Source: Paraphaeosphaeria minitans
Taxonomy: Eukaryota; Ascomycota; Dothideomycetes; Pleosporales; Didymosphaeriaceae
Assembly (NCBI GenBank): GCA_015832175.1
Contig: WJXW01000004.1
Span: 2,542,001 to 2,606,000 of the forward strand
Direction of reading: 5' to 3'
Length of the DNA: 64,000 bases
Shown: piece by piece, positions 44,485-57,053 of the stretch
How positions within the stretch are numbered: position 1 is the stretch's first letter
How the letters are laid out: each line of letters starts with the position of its first letter
Program-made: the position numbers and the translations under genes
The notes under the pieces: model-generated
Told to the model about the DNA's origin: nothing
The model's database searches: none
The model's input: only the letters and a program-made list of their open reading frames with translations

Positions 44485-45628
44485 AACCAACTTGAGAGAC
44501 ACAGTCGGCAGGCTTACAGGCATTACTGGGCAGCTGTTTATTGCTCATGATAAATGACGAACGGGGTGAGGAATGAAGAATAAGCTTATACTATTAGAAC
44601 TATAGTGGCTAGAGATAACTTAGGGCTGCATTAGAATAGAATTATTGTGTTATTGCTCATGATAAACGACGAACAAAGTGAGGAGTGAAGATGTCAGATA
44701 TGTGTATTATCGGCAGGAGTACAAGTTCAGGCATAAGTACTACTGGGCACAGTCCAGATGCACTAGCCCCACTGCTTCGCTTATATTAGTTAGCGACCTC
44801 GCCTCCTTATAACAGAGTTGCGACACAGTGATAGAAGATAGAATTAATATACTTTATGAAGGGTTCACACTTATTAATTATTTATTATTATAAATGTAAT
44901 AATTAACAGTCTTACTACCTCCGCCTATATAATAGTAACCTAATAACTATAATATATTTTAACTATTATAGGCTGCGCCCTAGGTTATATCCTTAGTTTA
45001 CAGCTTTTAACCTTAAGTAACTTAGACCTATCTTCTAATTCTAGATATATAAGTTTTGTAGTAGAAACTTAACTTCTTCTTCTTATAAATTTATAAGTAT
45101 TATCTTTAGTAATTTAGCTTATTAAGTATCTAGCCTATTATATTAAATTTGTTACTTCTTTCTACTATAGGGTAGAATGTTTTTATTACCTACTAACGCT
45201 ACTAAGCAACACCTATAAGCTATATATCTAGAACTAAGAGCTTTTACCTAAAACTTCTTATTTAAGTATAAATAAAATTATATAATAGACGTATTACTTA
45301 TAGGAAGATATAGGATAAAATAATAAGAGAATTATTAACCTCTTTAACTTAGAGCTTAAAGCTCTAGAAATAGAAGTAATAGATATATAATAGTTTCTTA
45401 TAGAAGTATACGCCCTAACCTATTATAAGGATAGCTTTTAGGTATAGGAATATAACCTTTAGAGGGGCGTAGAGACAGTGCCTAAGGCGTTATATAACTA
45501 CTATATAATAGATAAGAGTACTGTAGCTAATTCTATGGTTAGGTAATAATTAGCCCTAATAAAGACATTACTTATAGAGCTAGCAATAAAACGCGAGTTA
45601 AACTACTACTTAAAGATTATAGACCTAG
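44485..45628. other. Start of AT-rich, RIP-like compartment
   Basis: Composition falls within about 400 bp from normal genic GC to strongly AT/TpA-rich. A direct repeat of about 42 bp (TTATTGCTCATGATAAA..GACGAAC) sits at 44538 and 44649, just behind the GCP5-like stop. From about 44850 the sequence is dense in TAT/TTA words with stops in all frames and looks like a decayed transposon, but I cannot name it. Confidence 0.7.
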
Positions 45629-45844
45629 TGTAAGATCTAGTTATAGCTAATAGTATTTACTTTACACTAGGAAGGATAGTAAAAGGATAACTTAATAGTA
45701 TTAAGTAGAATAATACTTATCTTGTGTAGAGTTAGGGTCTAGTATAGGTTTTACGTAGCCAGCTCGCTTAGCGTATAGGCCCTTTATAGGCCTTTAGCGC
45801 TAGATGCTACAACACTTTAATAAAACTATAATCTACCTATTATA
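45629..45844 (-). repeat. LTR of Ty3/gypsy family A, copy 1
   Basis: 216-bp copy of the family A LTR in minus orientation (on + it starts TGTAAGATCTAG and ends CTACCTATTATA). It is followed by 47 bp also found beside copies at 45892 and 50217, containing CCCCTCTAG, whose complement is a polypurine tract. So this is the 3' end of a minus-strand element cut short by the next LTR. Confidence 0.85.
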
Positions 45845-45891
45845 GAACCATCCCCTCTAGCTATAGTCCTCTACAGCATGCTATAGCGTTA

Positions 45892-46106
45892 TGTAAGGTC
45901 TAGTTATAGGCAATAGTATTTGCTTCACACTAGGAAGGATAGTGAAAGGATAACTTAATAGTATTAGTAGAATAATACTTATTTTATGTAGAGTTAGGGC
46001 CTGGTATAGGTTTTATATAGCTAGCTTACTTAGCGCATAGGCCCTTTATAGGGACTTAGCACTAGATGCTATAACACTATAATAATATTATAATTTACCT
46101 ATTACA
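45892..46106 (-). repeat. LTR of Ty3/gypsy family A, copy 2 (3' LTR of minus-strand element)
   Basis: 215-bp LTR, on + TGTAAGGTCTAG...CCTATTACA, followed on the right by GAATCTCCCCCTCTAG. Read on the minus strand this is a polypurine tract (CTAGAGGGGGAGATTC) directly before the LTR, as expected at the 3' end of an LTR element. Confidence 0.88.
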
Positions 46107-47240
46107 GAATCTCCCCCTCTAGCTATAGTCCTCTACAGAATGCTATAGCCTTAATACAAACCTTACTCTATAGAAAAGGAAAAGAGTGTCTATAGGGGTA
46201 CGCGTTATATGCGCGATAATAGCGTGTTATAAGTAATATGCGTTATAAACGCATTATGCGTGTTATTTATTATAAAACTCCTACTCCTTCTATTTACTAT
46301 AGCCTTTTATAATATAGGGTAAAAGGGCTATATAGTTTTAATATTATTTTAATTTTTATATACTCTCTATCTATATAATATATAACTACTATATACTTAG
46401 TATAGATAAAGCGCTTAACCTTTAAATAACTTTTTTAATTATTTAATATACTATACTACCTAGTGCCTAAGTATATTAAGAAGTCTAACTTACATAATAC
46501 TACTATCTTTACGTTTAGTAATAATACTAAGTGCGTAGACTATATTATAGTACTTATAACTTATATACCCTATACGTATAACTTAGTAAAGCTTTTTAAA
46601 AACTATATAAAAAATAAGAATAAATACTATAACTATTATATTAAGGGTAATTATAGAGGCTATAACTTAGTATATCTAGAGTTACGTACTATATATGCGC
46701 TTTAGCTAATATTAATAGCTACTAAAAGTAATAAATAAACGCCTTAATTAATTATACGCCCTTTATAATTACTATTATATTACAGTTATAGAGACCCTAA
46801 GTAGAGAGTGTAAGATAAATAAGCGTATAAAGATAATAGGCTTAAAGCTAGCTTATTACTAGAAGTAGTTTAACTTAGAGCTAGCTAACTACTAGTGTAT
46901 TATACCTTATATTAGTACACTTATAGGTATAGTAACCTAGGTGCCTACTACTAGCCCTTAGTACTTAGGCTTAATCCTAGTAGAGTAGCGTTAGATTACT
47001 AATACTCTTAAGGTAGTTATTTCTTTTATATAGTAAATAGTAAGCTTACACCTTTACTACACTTAAAATATATATTAATAACTTATTCTAGATTATTCTA
47101 GCGTCTACTCCTTGCTATAATAAGGGCAACTTAGATAATAGTAATAAAGAGAGTAGAGAGGAAGTTACTGCTAGAAGTAGAGTAGGAAGAAATAGTAAGA
47201 AGGGTAAGGATTATAAAAATAATAAGTAGGGGGGGGGCGT
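46107..47240 (+). pseudogene. Region C copy 1: relic of unknown reading frame antisense to family A element
   Basis: About 1.1 kb between the 3' LTR and the integrase of the minus-strand family A element, repeated at 50432-51570. On the plus strand, opposite to the element, a decayed frame can be followed. It contains an 80-codon open stretch at 46463-46705 (IKGNYRGYNLVYLELRTIYA), continues through TAG/TAA stops, and ends in a Lys/Ser-rich tail (RNSKKGKDYKNNK then stop, near 47229). Many Tyr sit where Cys would be expected after TGC-to-TAC change, suggesting a once Cys-rich N-terminal part. No family is assigned. Confidence 0.5.
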
Positions 47241-47289
47241 AAGTAGTGCGTAGTTTAGTTAGATTACTTTTTAAAAGCTAGTTTATAGG

Positions 47290-49154
47290 CCTTAAGTAAA
47301 TACCCTTAATAAGCTATAAGTGCTCTATAAGCTATAGTGCTCTATAATAATAAATATTATATCTACGTTTTATATACTCTTATTATATTCTTCACTTCTT
47401 TTTTATATACATAGCTCTTTTCCCTTAAAAAGGTTTAAACTAAGTTATCTATATTTTTAAAGTCTAACTCTAAAATCTAGATATCTTAAGTTTTATTATA
47501 GCCTTTCTAGTAGAGGAGGTATTACTTTTACCCTTTTTTTATTTACTTAGCTAGGAATTCTTCTACTTTCTAGACTTCTCTTCTTTTAGGTATAACCTCT
47601 AGTAGTTAGGTGTTAATATCTTCTACTTCTAGCCTTAGTTTCTATTGTTTAAGAAGGGAAATGTAAAACACGTTATAAATATAATAGTATAATAGGAGGA
47701 GTAGGTAGTATGCCTATATTCTAACTGCGTTTTACACTTAGAAAGGCCTATTAAATTTTTCTAATAGCTTCTTACTTAGTTGTTAAGGTATATATATATT
47801 CTTTATACTAAGTAGGACTAAATCGCCTCTTTAGAATAACTCTTACTTATGCTTCTTATTATAGTACTAGCTCTAATACTTTTATACTAAGTGTAGGTGC
47901 TCTATAAGTAATACGCGTATACTATATATATATTTTACTCTCTTAACTATATCTAGTAGCTTTTCCTCTAGTCTACTATTTATAGGAGGTGTAGTAAGGA
48001 TAGGGTGCTTACTATATATAGTATAGAAAAGCGTTGTTTTTATTAAATTGTAGATAGAGTTATTATATGTAAATTAAGCTATTAGGATTAGTTTAACCTA
48101 GTTTATTTATAGAGACGTAATAAATATACAAAGGTATTATTTAAGTGCTTAATTCTAGCACTCTATTTACCTATCTATTTAAGAGTAAAAAGTAGTGCTA
48201 AGCCTACGCTTTACTTATAGTTAGTAGTATATTTCTACCTAAAAAGTAGAGGTAAAAATAGAGCCCCTATTAGATATAATACCGTTCTAAATACTAAACT
48301 TTAAAATAACCTCTTAAAAGTAGGCTTCTACAAATTCTTTTGCATCCTATATTTTTTATATAGAGATATAAATACCTATCTTAGAGAAGTAGTATATAAT
48401 TATAAAAATTATATTAAAAGCGCAGCTGCCTTAATCTTCTACTAGTAGGAATCGTATTATACGTTTAGCGTTAGAAAAGGTAATAGCTAGCTATACTTAG
48501 TATACTTTAGAGGTTTACTTTTTAAGTAGATAGTATAAGTTTTTATATAATTCTAAACATTTTGACTTATAAGATGCTAATAGTATATCCCTTTAATAGC
48601 CTTAAGCGTTTTACGTAGGCTAAGGTGGCCTAATATATATATTATATAGTGCTAGAATAAAATCTCCTACCTAATTGCTAGTTTATCTAGAATATATAAT
48701 CTACTATTATACCTTAGGACTTTTATTTTATTAAGGCGCTATACTTACACTTTACTACTACTTTAAGTGCTTCTTCTATATTCTAAGCTAGTAATACGCT
48801 TAATAGTAAAGGTGTCCCTTTACTAAAATTACTAAACTTTAGTAATAAGGTTAGACTCTTTTATTATAGGTTTACTACTAACAAATACTCTAGATAGTAA
48901 GTGCAGTACGTATAGTATACACACTATAGCACTAGTAGTAGAGACCCTTATAGCTCTATAAATACTAGTAACATATATCTTATATACGCCTAATAAGCTT
49001 AGCTTATTTATAGATCTACTTACTCTACTATACTTAGTCCTCTACAGTATTTTATTCTATAGGGTAGGTAATAAATAGGTTAGGAATAGGTTCTCCTATG
49101 CGTAATCTACCCTTCTTAATAGTCTATCTACTAGGTTTATTTTCCCTAGGCAGT
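47290..49154 (-). mobile_element. Ty3/gypsy integrase relic (minus strand)
   Basis: Read on the minus strand from 49154 down, with stops at many former Gln/Trp/Arg codons, there is a zinc-binding region followed by the DDE core. Landmarks include GIISNRGSIFTSTF (around 48270), FTYNNSIYNLIKTTLFY, a GPF-like LLEKFNRPFQV step and YNVFYISLLKQ near 47660, the usual end of gypsy integrases. RT is not seen here; the element is cut at 49155 by a plus-strand family A LTR. It probably belongs to the same element as the LTR at 45892. Confidence 0.8.
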
Positions 49155-49369
49155 TATAACGGGTAGATCACGATATTATTATAGTGTTATGGCATCTAGC
49201 GCTAAGGACCTATAAAGGGCCTATGCGCTAAGTAAACTAGCTGTGTAAAACCTACACTACGCTCTAACTCTATATAAAATAAGTATTATTCTATTAATAC
49301 TATTAAGTTATCCTTTTACTATCCTTTCTAGTGTAAAGCAAATACTATTACCTATAACTAGACCTTATA
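49155..49369 (+). repeat. LTR of Ty3/gypsy family A, copy 3 (5' LTR)
   Basis: 215 bp, TATAACGGGTAG...GACCTTATA, followed by TAATAATACTTTCTC, the same sequence that follows the LTR at 61249. It is therefore the 5' LTR of a plus-strand copy. Confidence 0.88.
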
Positions 49370-50216
49370 TAATAATACTTTCTCTATAACAGTCTAAGGA
49401 TAGCTCCTAGAGTTATATAAGCTACTAGTAGGGGGTAGACCTTACCTAAAGCCCCTAAAGGTAGCGAAGACCCTTTTACATAGTATATAGGAGGAGAGCT
49501 AGTAATATATAACTTAAGCTTACCTTTAACGCTTAAGTAGTGTACCCTAGCTACTAAAAAGAAGTATAATAAACTTTACGCTATATATTAAGTTTATACC
49601 TTAGAAAAAAAATGACCTAATTTAAAAGTATAAGCTAAACCCCTAGCATAGAAGCTACTACTAAGGATATTAAAATCCTACCTACTAATATATGTAAAAC
49701 AAAGGCGCCTATAGCGTACGTAGTAATATATATTAAGTGTACACTTTAACCTAAAGACCCTATTAAATTTAGAGGTAAGAACCTTAAAGAATATTATAAA
49801 TTTTTTTATTTTTATAAGGTAGCCTTTTGCCTCTTACTATAAGAATTTGTAAAGGATACAGATAAAGTTATTTAGGTAATATAGTACTTTATAGGCGATC
49901 TAAAAAAGAACTATAGTATATACACTATAAGCGTACCTTTAAAGCTAAAGAAGGAATATCTACTTATAAGTACTTTAAGTAGTATATACTTAACTTACTT
50001 TTAGACCTAGTAAATTATAGCCTAGAAGTAGCTATAGTGTATGCTTAGATAATATAGTAAAAAGACTAAACTATTCGCTCTTTTATAACCTATCTTAATA
50101 TTTTTAAAGATTAACTTGCACTTTACACTAAAGAGTAAAAAATATAGCACTTCTTCTCTAAGCTTAAACCTAAGCTATACAGAGCTATTACTAACTACTA
50201 TTAGGTGCCTATAACT
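49370..50216 (+). mobile_element. Family A 5' internal region with gag relic, truncated
   Basis: Colinear with 61464-62310 of the right-hand copy. A gag-like frame is readable: RGKNLKEYYKFF, then a VIQYFIGDLKK step typical of LTR-element capsid regions. It ends at 50216 inside gag, where a minus-strand family A LTR begins. No protease or RT follows. Confidence 0.8.
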
Positions 50217-50431
50217 TATAAGGTCTAATTATAGGTAATACTATTTGCTTTACACTAGGAAGGACAGTAAAAGGATAACTTAATAGTATTAATAGAATAA
50301 TACTTATCCTGTGTAAAGTTAGGGTATAGTGTAGGTTTTACGCAGCTAGCTCACTTAGTGTATAGGTCCTTTATATGTTCTTAGCGCTAGATACTATAAC
50401 ACTATAATAATATTATAATCTACCTATTACA
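50217..50431 (-). repeat. LTR of Ty3/gypsy family A, copy 4 (3' LTR of minus-strand element)
   Basis: 215 bp, on + TATAAGGTCTAA...CCTATTACA, followed by the same polypurine-tract flank (GAATCTCCCCCTCTAG) as copy 2. It interrupts the gag of the plus-strand copy to its left. Confidence 0.88.
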
Positions 50432-51570
50432 GAATCTCCCCCTCTAGCTATAGTCCTCTACAGTATACTATAGCCTTAATAAAAACTTTACCTTATAAGA
50501 AAGGAAAAGAATATCTATAGGTATATATGTTACGTACGTAATAACAGCGCGTTATAAGTAAATAGTGCACGTTATAAACGCATTACGCGTATTATTTATT
50601 ATAAGGCTTGTACTTCTTTTGTTTACTATAGCCTTTTATAATATAGAGTAAAAGGGCTATATAGTTTTCATATTATTTTAATCTTTGTGTGCTCTCTACC
50701 TATATAATATATAACTACTATATACTTAGTATAGATAAAGCGCTTAACCTTTAAATAACTTTCTTAGTTATTTAATATACTATACTACCTAGTGCCTAAG
50801 TATAGTAAGAAGTCTAACTTACGTAGTACTACTATCTTTGCGTTTAGAAATAATACTAAGTATATAGACTATAATATAGTGCTTATAACTTATATACGCT
50901 GTATATAGAACTTAGTAAAGCTTTCTAAAGACTATATAAAAGATAGAAAGAAGTGCTATAACTATTATATTAAAGGTAATTATAGAGGCTATAACTTAGT
51001 ATATCTAGAGTTACGCGCTATATATGCGCTTTAGCTAATATTTATAAGTGCTAAAGGCGATAAATAGGCGCCTTACTTATATATACGCCCTTTATAATCG
51101 CTATTATATTATAGTTATAGAGACCCTAGGTAGGTAGTGTAAAATAAATAAATGTATAAAGGTAATAGGCTTAAAGCTAGCTTATTACTAAAAGAAATTT
51201 AACTTAGAGCTGGCTAACTGCTAGCGTATTATAGCTTGTGTTAGTACACCTATAGGTGTAGTAACCTAGGTGCTAACTACTAGCCCTTAGTATCTAGACT
51301 TAATTCTAGTAGAGTAGCGTTAGATTACTAGTGCTCTTAAGATAGGTATTCCCCTTATATAGTAGATAGTAAGTTTACACCTTTACTATACTTAAAATAA
51401 ATACTAATAGCTTACTTTAGGTTAATCTAGCGTCTACTCTTTACTATAATAAAGGCAACTTAAATAATAGTAATAAAGAGAGTAAAAAGAAGATTATTGC
51501 TAAAGGTGTAGTAGGTAAGAATAGTAAGAAGGGTAAAGATTATAAAGATAATAAGTAGAGGGGACGTAGG
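50432..51570 (+). pseudogene. Region C copy 2: antisense unknown-frame relic
   Basis: Second copy of the 1.1-kb region at 46107-47240, similar over its whole length. The plus-strand frame is again visible (KKCYNYYIKGNYRGYNLV, then ISAKGDK, and a Lys-rich end KNSKKGKDYKDNK followed by TAG). Here the stops and substitutions partly differ from copy 1, so the two decayed independently. It is cut at about 51571-51574 by the LTR of family B. Confidence 0.5.
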
Positions 51571-51574
51571 TGAC

Positions 51575-51965
51575 TGTTAGGATCCGGCCGCGCGCGAGCA
51601 GCGGGGCACGCGCTTATTATACTTCTAGACTACTAGTCCGCTAGAGTTAGCTAACTAAGCAGTTAGATAATAGGTTACAGGTCCTAAGGGTCCTAAAGAC
51701 CGCATAAGCCTCGCCTATATAGGAACTCTAGGACGCGTAGGACTCGCCCGCATAGGGCTCTAGGATATATAGGACTCTAGGACGTATAGGACTCTAGGAC
51801 ATATAGGACTCTAGGACGTATAGGACTCTAGGACATATAGGACTCTAGAACGTGTGGGATTACCCTATATATAGGAACGCAAGAATAAGCTTCTTATACT
51901 TATATTTAATCTATTTATTAATCTATTATTTAGATTCTAGTAGACTAAATTATTAACTTATTACA
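51575..51965 (+). repeat. Probable 5' LTR of chromodomain gypsy element (family B)
   Basis: Begins TGTTAGGATCCGGCCG directly where homology to region C ends, and plausibly ends ..CTTATTACA before the gag region. The first 50 bp are a GC-rich island (GGCCGCGCGCGAGCAGCGG) that has escaped the surrounding AT drift. The matching 3' LTR is not in the window, so the borders are provisional. Confidence 0.5.
51720..51857. repeat. 17-bp minisatellite in family B LTR, about 8 units
   Basis: Unit TAGGACTCTAGGACGTA, with the penultimate bases alternating GT/AT in the central four copies. Outer units are degenerate. Confidence 0.9.
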
Positions 51966-53516
51966 CTTTATAAAATACTATTATATTAATAAGACCTTCC
52001 ACTTTCTATAAGTACTCCTGCCTAAGAACTAACCTTAACCCTTTAGGACTAGCTACCCTCTTAGATTTAACATCTTAAACACCCTTAATATAAGTACTTT
52101 ACAAACTCCTACCTCTTCTATAACTTTAGGTGCTACTAAGATTATTCTTATAAAAGATAGTAGTAAGGCGTATAAACCTAATATCTACTTTAGTAAATAA
52201 TTTTAAACTAACGTCTAGATTCTCTAGTTAGACCTCTACTTTTTTAACTTAGACAAACTTCTTAAAGACAAAAAAAAGGTTATCTTCGCAGTAATATATA
52301 TGCGAGGAGATATAGGATTATAGATCTATTCTTACCTTAAAAAGTACCTAGGAATAGACCATAATAATAATAATAACAATTATGTAAAGGAGCACGCTAA
52401 TACAGTTAATATTATTAAAGATTATAATAACTTTAAGAAATGCCTTAAATAACTCTTTAGAATTACTAATAAGGACTCTATTATAAAAGTAAAGATTTAG
52501 ACTATAACTTAGAAATAATTAGTAGCTAAGTATATAGTTAAGTTTCGCAGATACACTATGCAACTTAACTAGGATAATAAATCTCTTTAGAATATATATA
52601 AATAAGGACTTAAATAGAAACTATATAAAGAACTCTTACGTAGTAGTGCGCAAATTACTAACCTTAAGGAACTATATAAAGAAACTATTAGGATTAATAA
52701 AGAATAGTTTTTACTGTAATAAGAGCTCTACTAAAACCCTAGGGCAATAAGCTTTAGACAGCTAGTAAAAGTAGTTTATAAAAACCCTATTAAAATTGTC
52801 TAAAAATAGTAGCTAAGGAACTACTAGAGACACAAACTAATAAAAGATATCTAGTTTAACTATATAGGCAAAGGAAAAGGAGGAAGAATAGGCCCTAAGC
52901 AGCCTAATAAACGCGTCTCTAATAGAAGTTAACAACTAATAACTAAGACCTATAAATGCTTTACATATAGTAAACTAGACTACATAGCTAGGAACTATAG
53001 ATTAAAGAGCAAAGTCTATTAAACTAAGTTAAATATACTAACTATTAAGGACTAAGAACCTAATAAGGAATAAGAAGTTATTATAACACTATTTAGTTAC
53101 TAACGCGTTACACTAGAATAAAGTAAGTAATTAGATTTACCTAACTTACAACTATATAAGGATCTAGAAAACAACTCTAATATATACTATAATATAGAAG
53201 ACGTAGAAGAGATACTAAGATCTTCTACTCCTTACTTATAAAGTAGGTAGAAAGAAGACAACCCTATATCACCTAAGTACAAACTAAATGTTTAGGACTA
53301 TATAGAACCCTACTAGGCACTAAAAGGGATGCGACCCTACAAAAACAAGAAATTAGACTACGTACTAAAGTACTACCTAGACTACTAAAATCCTACACAC
53401 TAATTCTATATATAGACGCATTACGAAGAACTGATATATGTATAACACAAGATAGAAAAAGAGGAGAATAAAAAATAACCTAGAAGGAAACTGTGCTATA
53501 GATAGATATGGATAGA

Positions 53517-53732
53517 TGTGAGGTCTGGTTATAGGCAATAGTACTTGCTTCACACTAGAAAGGATAGTAAAAGAATAACTTTAGTAATATTAATAGAATA
53601 ATACTTATCTTGTGTTAAGTTAACGCGCGGTGTAGGTTTTACGCAGCTGGCTCGCTTAGCGTACAGATCCTCTATAAGGCCTTAGCGCTAGATACCACAA
53701 CACCATAACAATATTGTGATCTACCTGTTATA
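53517..53732 (-). repeat. Solo LTR of family A with perfect 5-bp target duplication
   Basis: 216 bp, on + TGTGAGGTCTGG...CTACCTGTTATA, flanked by ATAGA on both sides (53512-53516 and 53733-53737). It lies in the gag-protease part of family B and has no internal sequence, so it formed by LTR-LTR recombination. It is less mutated than copies 1-4 (retains GCGCGG, GCAGCTGGCTCGC). Confidence 0.93.
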
Positions 53733-54073
53733 ATAGACTACCCTATCGCAGCTTATAACGAACACCTCTAGGATAAATAATAAGTAAAATACTTTCCTTA
53801 CCTTACGCTAAAGGGTAATAAATACTACAATATACTTATTAATAGAGACTATATATAACTATACTAGTACACGTGTCTAAACTAAGACTATAAATACTAC
53901 TATATAGCTAAACGTTTAGACAGCTTTGCAAACTACCCTACATAAGAAGGAATAACAGAACTACTAATTTAACTAGTACATAGGAACAGTGAAAACCGCG
54001 GGAGGTAAAATAGTAGAACATCCTTATAGAAAGAAGAAGACAATCTACATAAGCTACGTACTTAAGAACAATA

Positions 54074-54289
54074 TATAACGGGTAGATTACAATATTGTTG
54101 TGGTGTTGTGGTATCTAGCGCCAAGGCCTTATAGAGGGTCTGTGCGCTAAGCGAGCCAGCTGCGCAAAACCTGCGCCACGCGTTAACTTAACATAAGACA
54201 AGTATTATTCTATTAATATTACTAGAGTTATCCTTTTACTGTCCTTCCTAGTGTGAAGCAAGTACTATTGCCTATAACCAGACCTTACA
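54074..54289 (+). repeat. Solo LTR of family A, opposite orientation
   Basis: 216 bp, TATAACGGGTAG...GACCTTACA, 341 bp from the previous solo LTR and inverted to it. Flanks are CAATA and TAATA, a 5-bp duplication with one C/T difference consistent with RIP. It retains CpG-rich words (GCGAGCCAGCTGCGC), so it too is a late arrival. Confidence 0.88.
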
Positions 54290-56741
54290 TAATAATAAAA
54301 GCAGATACTTAGAAACGTATACTAGGCACTAGAACTTAACTATAACCTATATAAATAAATATCTTTTTTAGGCCTAAACTTAGATAAGAAAACGCCTTTA
54401 CTAAATTAAATGCTATAGTAAGCATAGTATTAGTTAAGCTACTAGTACAGCTTAAAAAAATATAGGCTTAAGCTCTTATAAACTTAGGAGTAGGAAGGAA
54501 CTTTATATCTTATTAGATAGTAAGATAAGCAGGACTTATAATATTAGAGAAAAAAGTACCCTATATTATCTATATTGCGAATAGATCCCTAATGCCTAAG
54601 ACACCTTAGATATACTAGGAGGTTACTACTATAATAATAGTCTAAGGACATAGAGAGGAACTTACCTTAGATATCTTACTAGGATCTAAGTATAAGTTAG
54701 TCTTAGAATTACCTTAGTTAATAGTATATAACTTATAGATTAACTAGAGTATAAAGAAAATATTATTTAAACGCTATAATTATATATTATAAGTAAAGCC
54801 TATATATTAACTAAAAATAATAGTAGATAAGGGAGTTATTAATAACATAATACTACGACAGATAGTTAAAAAACAGAAGTACACCTTAGTAGACGCTAGT
54901 AGGAACTACTGTATTAAGAAGTATAAAAAGAAGGACGACAGCACACCCCTTACCTTACTAAGAAAGTATAGGAAATAGACACATATATTTATAGAAAAGG
55001 AAGGAAAAGTAAACCTACCTAAACATTAACCCTAGGATCTTACGATAGACCTAGAAGAAGGAAAAATGCCACCCTTTAGACTACTATATAGTAAGACAGA
55101 AGAAGAACTCCTTAAAGAATGTAATTTTATTAAGACAAACCTTAAGAAAGGATATATATAACTATTAAAGTTACTAGTAGTAAGCCCTTTTATATTTATT
55201 AAGAAAAAGGATAGATTAGACGGACTATGCGTTAACTACTAATAACTTAATAACATAATAATAAAGAACTAATATCTAGTACTAAATATTATAGAGTTAC
55301 GAGATTAACTATCTTAAGCTAAGATATTTATAATAATAGATCTAAGAGATAGTTACTACCTTATATAAATTAAGAAAGGTAAAAAATAGAAAATAGCGTT
55401 TTAATTACGCTATAGACTATTTAAATATAAAGTTATGCCTTTTAGACTTATAAACGCACTAGCAGCTTTTATAGCACTTATTAATAACGTACTCTATAAA
55501 TATCTAGACATATTTGTTATCGTGTATATAGACAATATCCTTGTCTTTTCTAAAAACGAATTAGACCACACTAAGTATGTATAAATAGTACTAGAAGTAG
55601 ACAAAGTATACCTTTGTATTAAACTTAAGAAATGTAAGTTTAACGTTAAATAACTTAAATTCCTAGGACATATTATTACTATAGAAGGAATTAAGATGGC
55701 ACTAAGTAAGATTAAATATATTAAGAACTAGCTAATGCTAAAGATAGCTAAGAATATCTAAGAATTCTTAGGATTCTGTGAATTTAACTAATAATTTATC
55801 CAAGATTACGTAAAGGTTACAATACCTTTAATAAATCTTATAGAAAAGGACGTACCCTTTAAATAGATAAATAAGTGCGGAATATTATTCTAACTCCTTA
55901 AAATAGTATATATTATAGAACCTGTCCTTATTTATTTTAGAAGTAATAAACCACTGCGCTTTAAAACAGACGCTAGCGATCTTACGCTAGGCGCCTACGC
56001 TAAATAAGAACATAATAGCAAATAGCACCTAATTACCTATTACTTATGTAAATTTAATAACGCTGAAACACAATATAATGTACATAATAAGGAACTCTAC
56101 GCTATTATTAAAGCCTTAAAGCACTAGAGGATTTACGCGCTTAGTTACTTAACGCTAGAAATCTATATAAATTATAAGAACCTTCTAAGGTTTACAATAA
56201 CGAAAAAACTTACGCTATAATAATAAAAATAGTTACAGACTACTAGGTAGTACAAGTTTAAAATTATCTATATAGCTAGAAAAGAAAATGGCAGAGTAGA
56301 CGCTCTTAGTTAACAAAGTAATCTAGTAGAAGAAAAAGTAAAAACTTTCTCAGCAATCCTTTGCAAAGCTAAAGATAGATCTCTAGAACTAATAGTAGAA
56401 CTAAATTAACTTTTAGTAATTAACTAAGAAGTTCTAGAACATTTACAGACTAAGATTATCTAACAATACTATAATAACCCTATAGACAGACACCTAGGCA
56501 TCACGAAAACAATAGAACTTATTTAAAGGAATTACACCTTTAAAGGAATTAAAGACGCTATAATAACTTATATCTATAAATATATAGAATACTAAAGAAA
56601 TAAACATAGTACACATCTTAAGTATAGAGAGATGTAAGTAATTAGAATACTAACAGCACTATAAGAAGATATTACTATAAATTTTATTATAGGAATTCTA
56701 AACTCTAAGGATCTAATAATAGGAATTAAATATAATAGTAT

Positions 56742-57053
56742 TATTGGTTTGGCTTAATCTGCAATTAAGCATTTAAGGGTTAATAGTATACTATTATGCA
56801 AAGGGTAAAAAGTAGGTTTAATTAATTACGTCTTGTCTATTGTACAAAGGGGCACTAAGGACTTTATAAAGTCTCTACCTCTTAGCACTAACCTAAGCAG
56901 GGGGTCCTTGTGCAGGTCCTTATAGGTAGGTAGGGCCTTATAAAGTCTCTGCCTCTTAGCGCTAACCTAAGTAGTAGGTCCTTATGCAGGTCCCTATAGG
57001 TAGGCAGGCCCCTATTTTACTTAGTGCTATTTGTATAATAAACTATATAGACA
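56742..57053. repeat. LTR D, left copy
   Basis: 312 bp, TATTGGTTTGGC...TATAGACA. It contains an internal tandem duplication of about 75 bp (TTATAAAGTCTCT.. at 56863 and 56938), ending in TAGGTAGGCAGG-type words. Confidence 0.9.

Noticed and set aside
46463..46705. 80-codon open frame taken as an intact gene
   Set aside because: Only a surviving stretch of region C; the second copy of the same frame and its downstream part contain stops.
51720..51857. CRISPR-like array
   Set aside because: The 17-bp units are directly contiguous with no spacers; it is a minisatellite in a fungal LTR.
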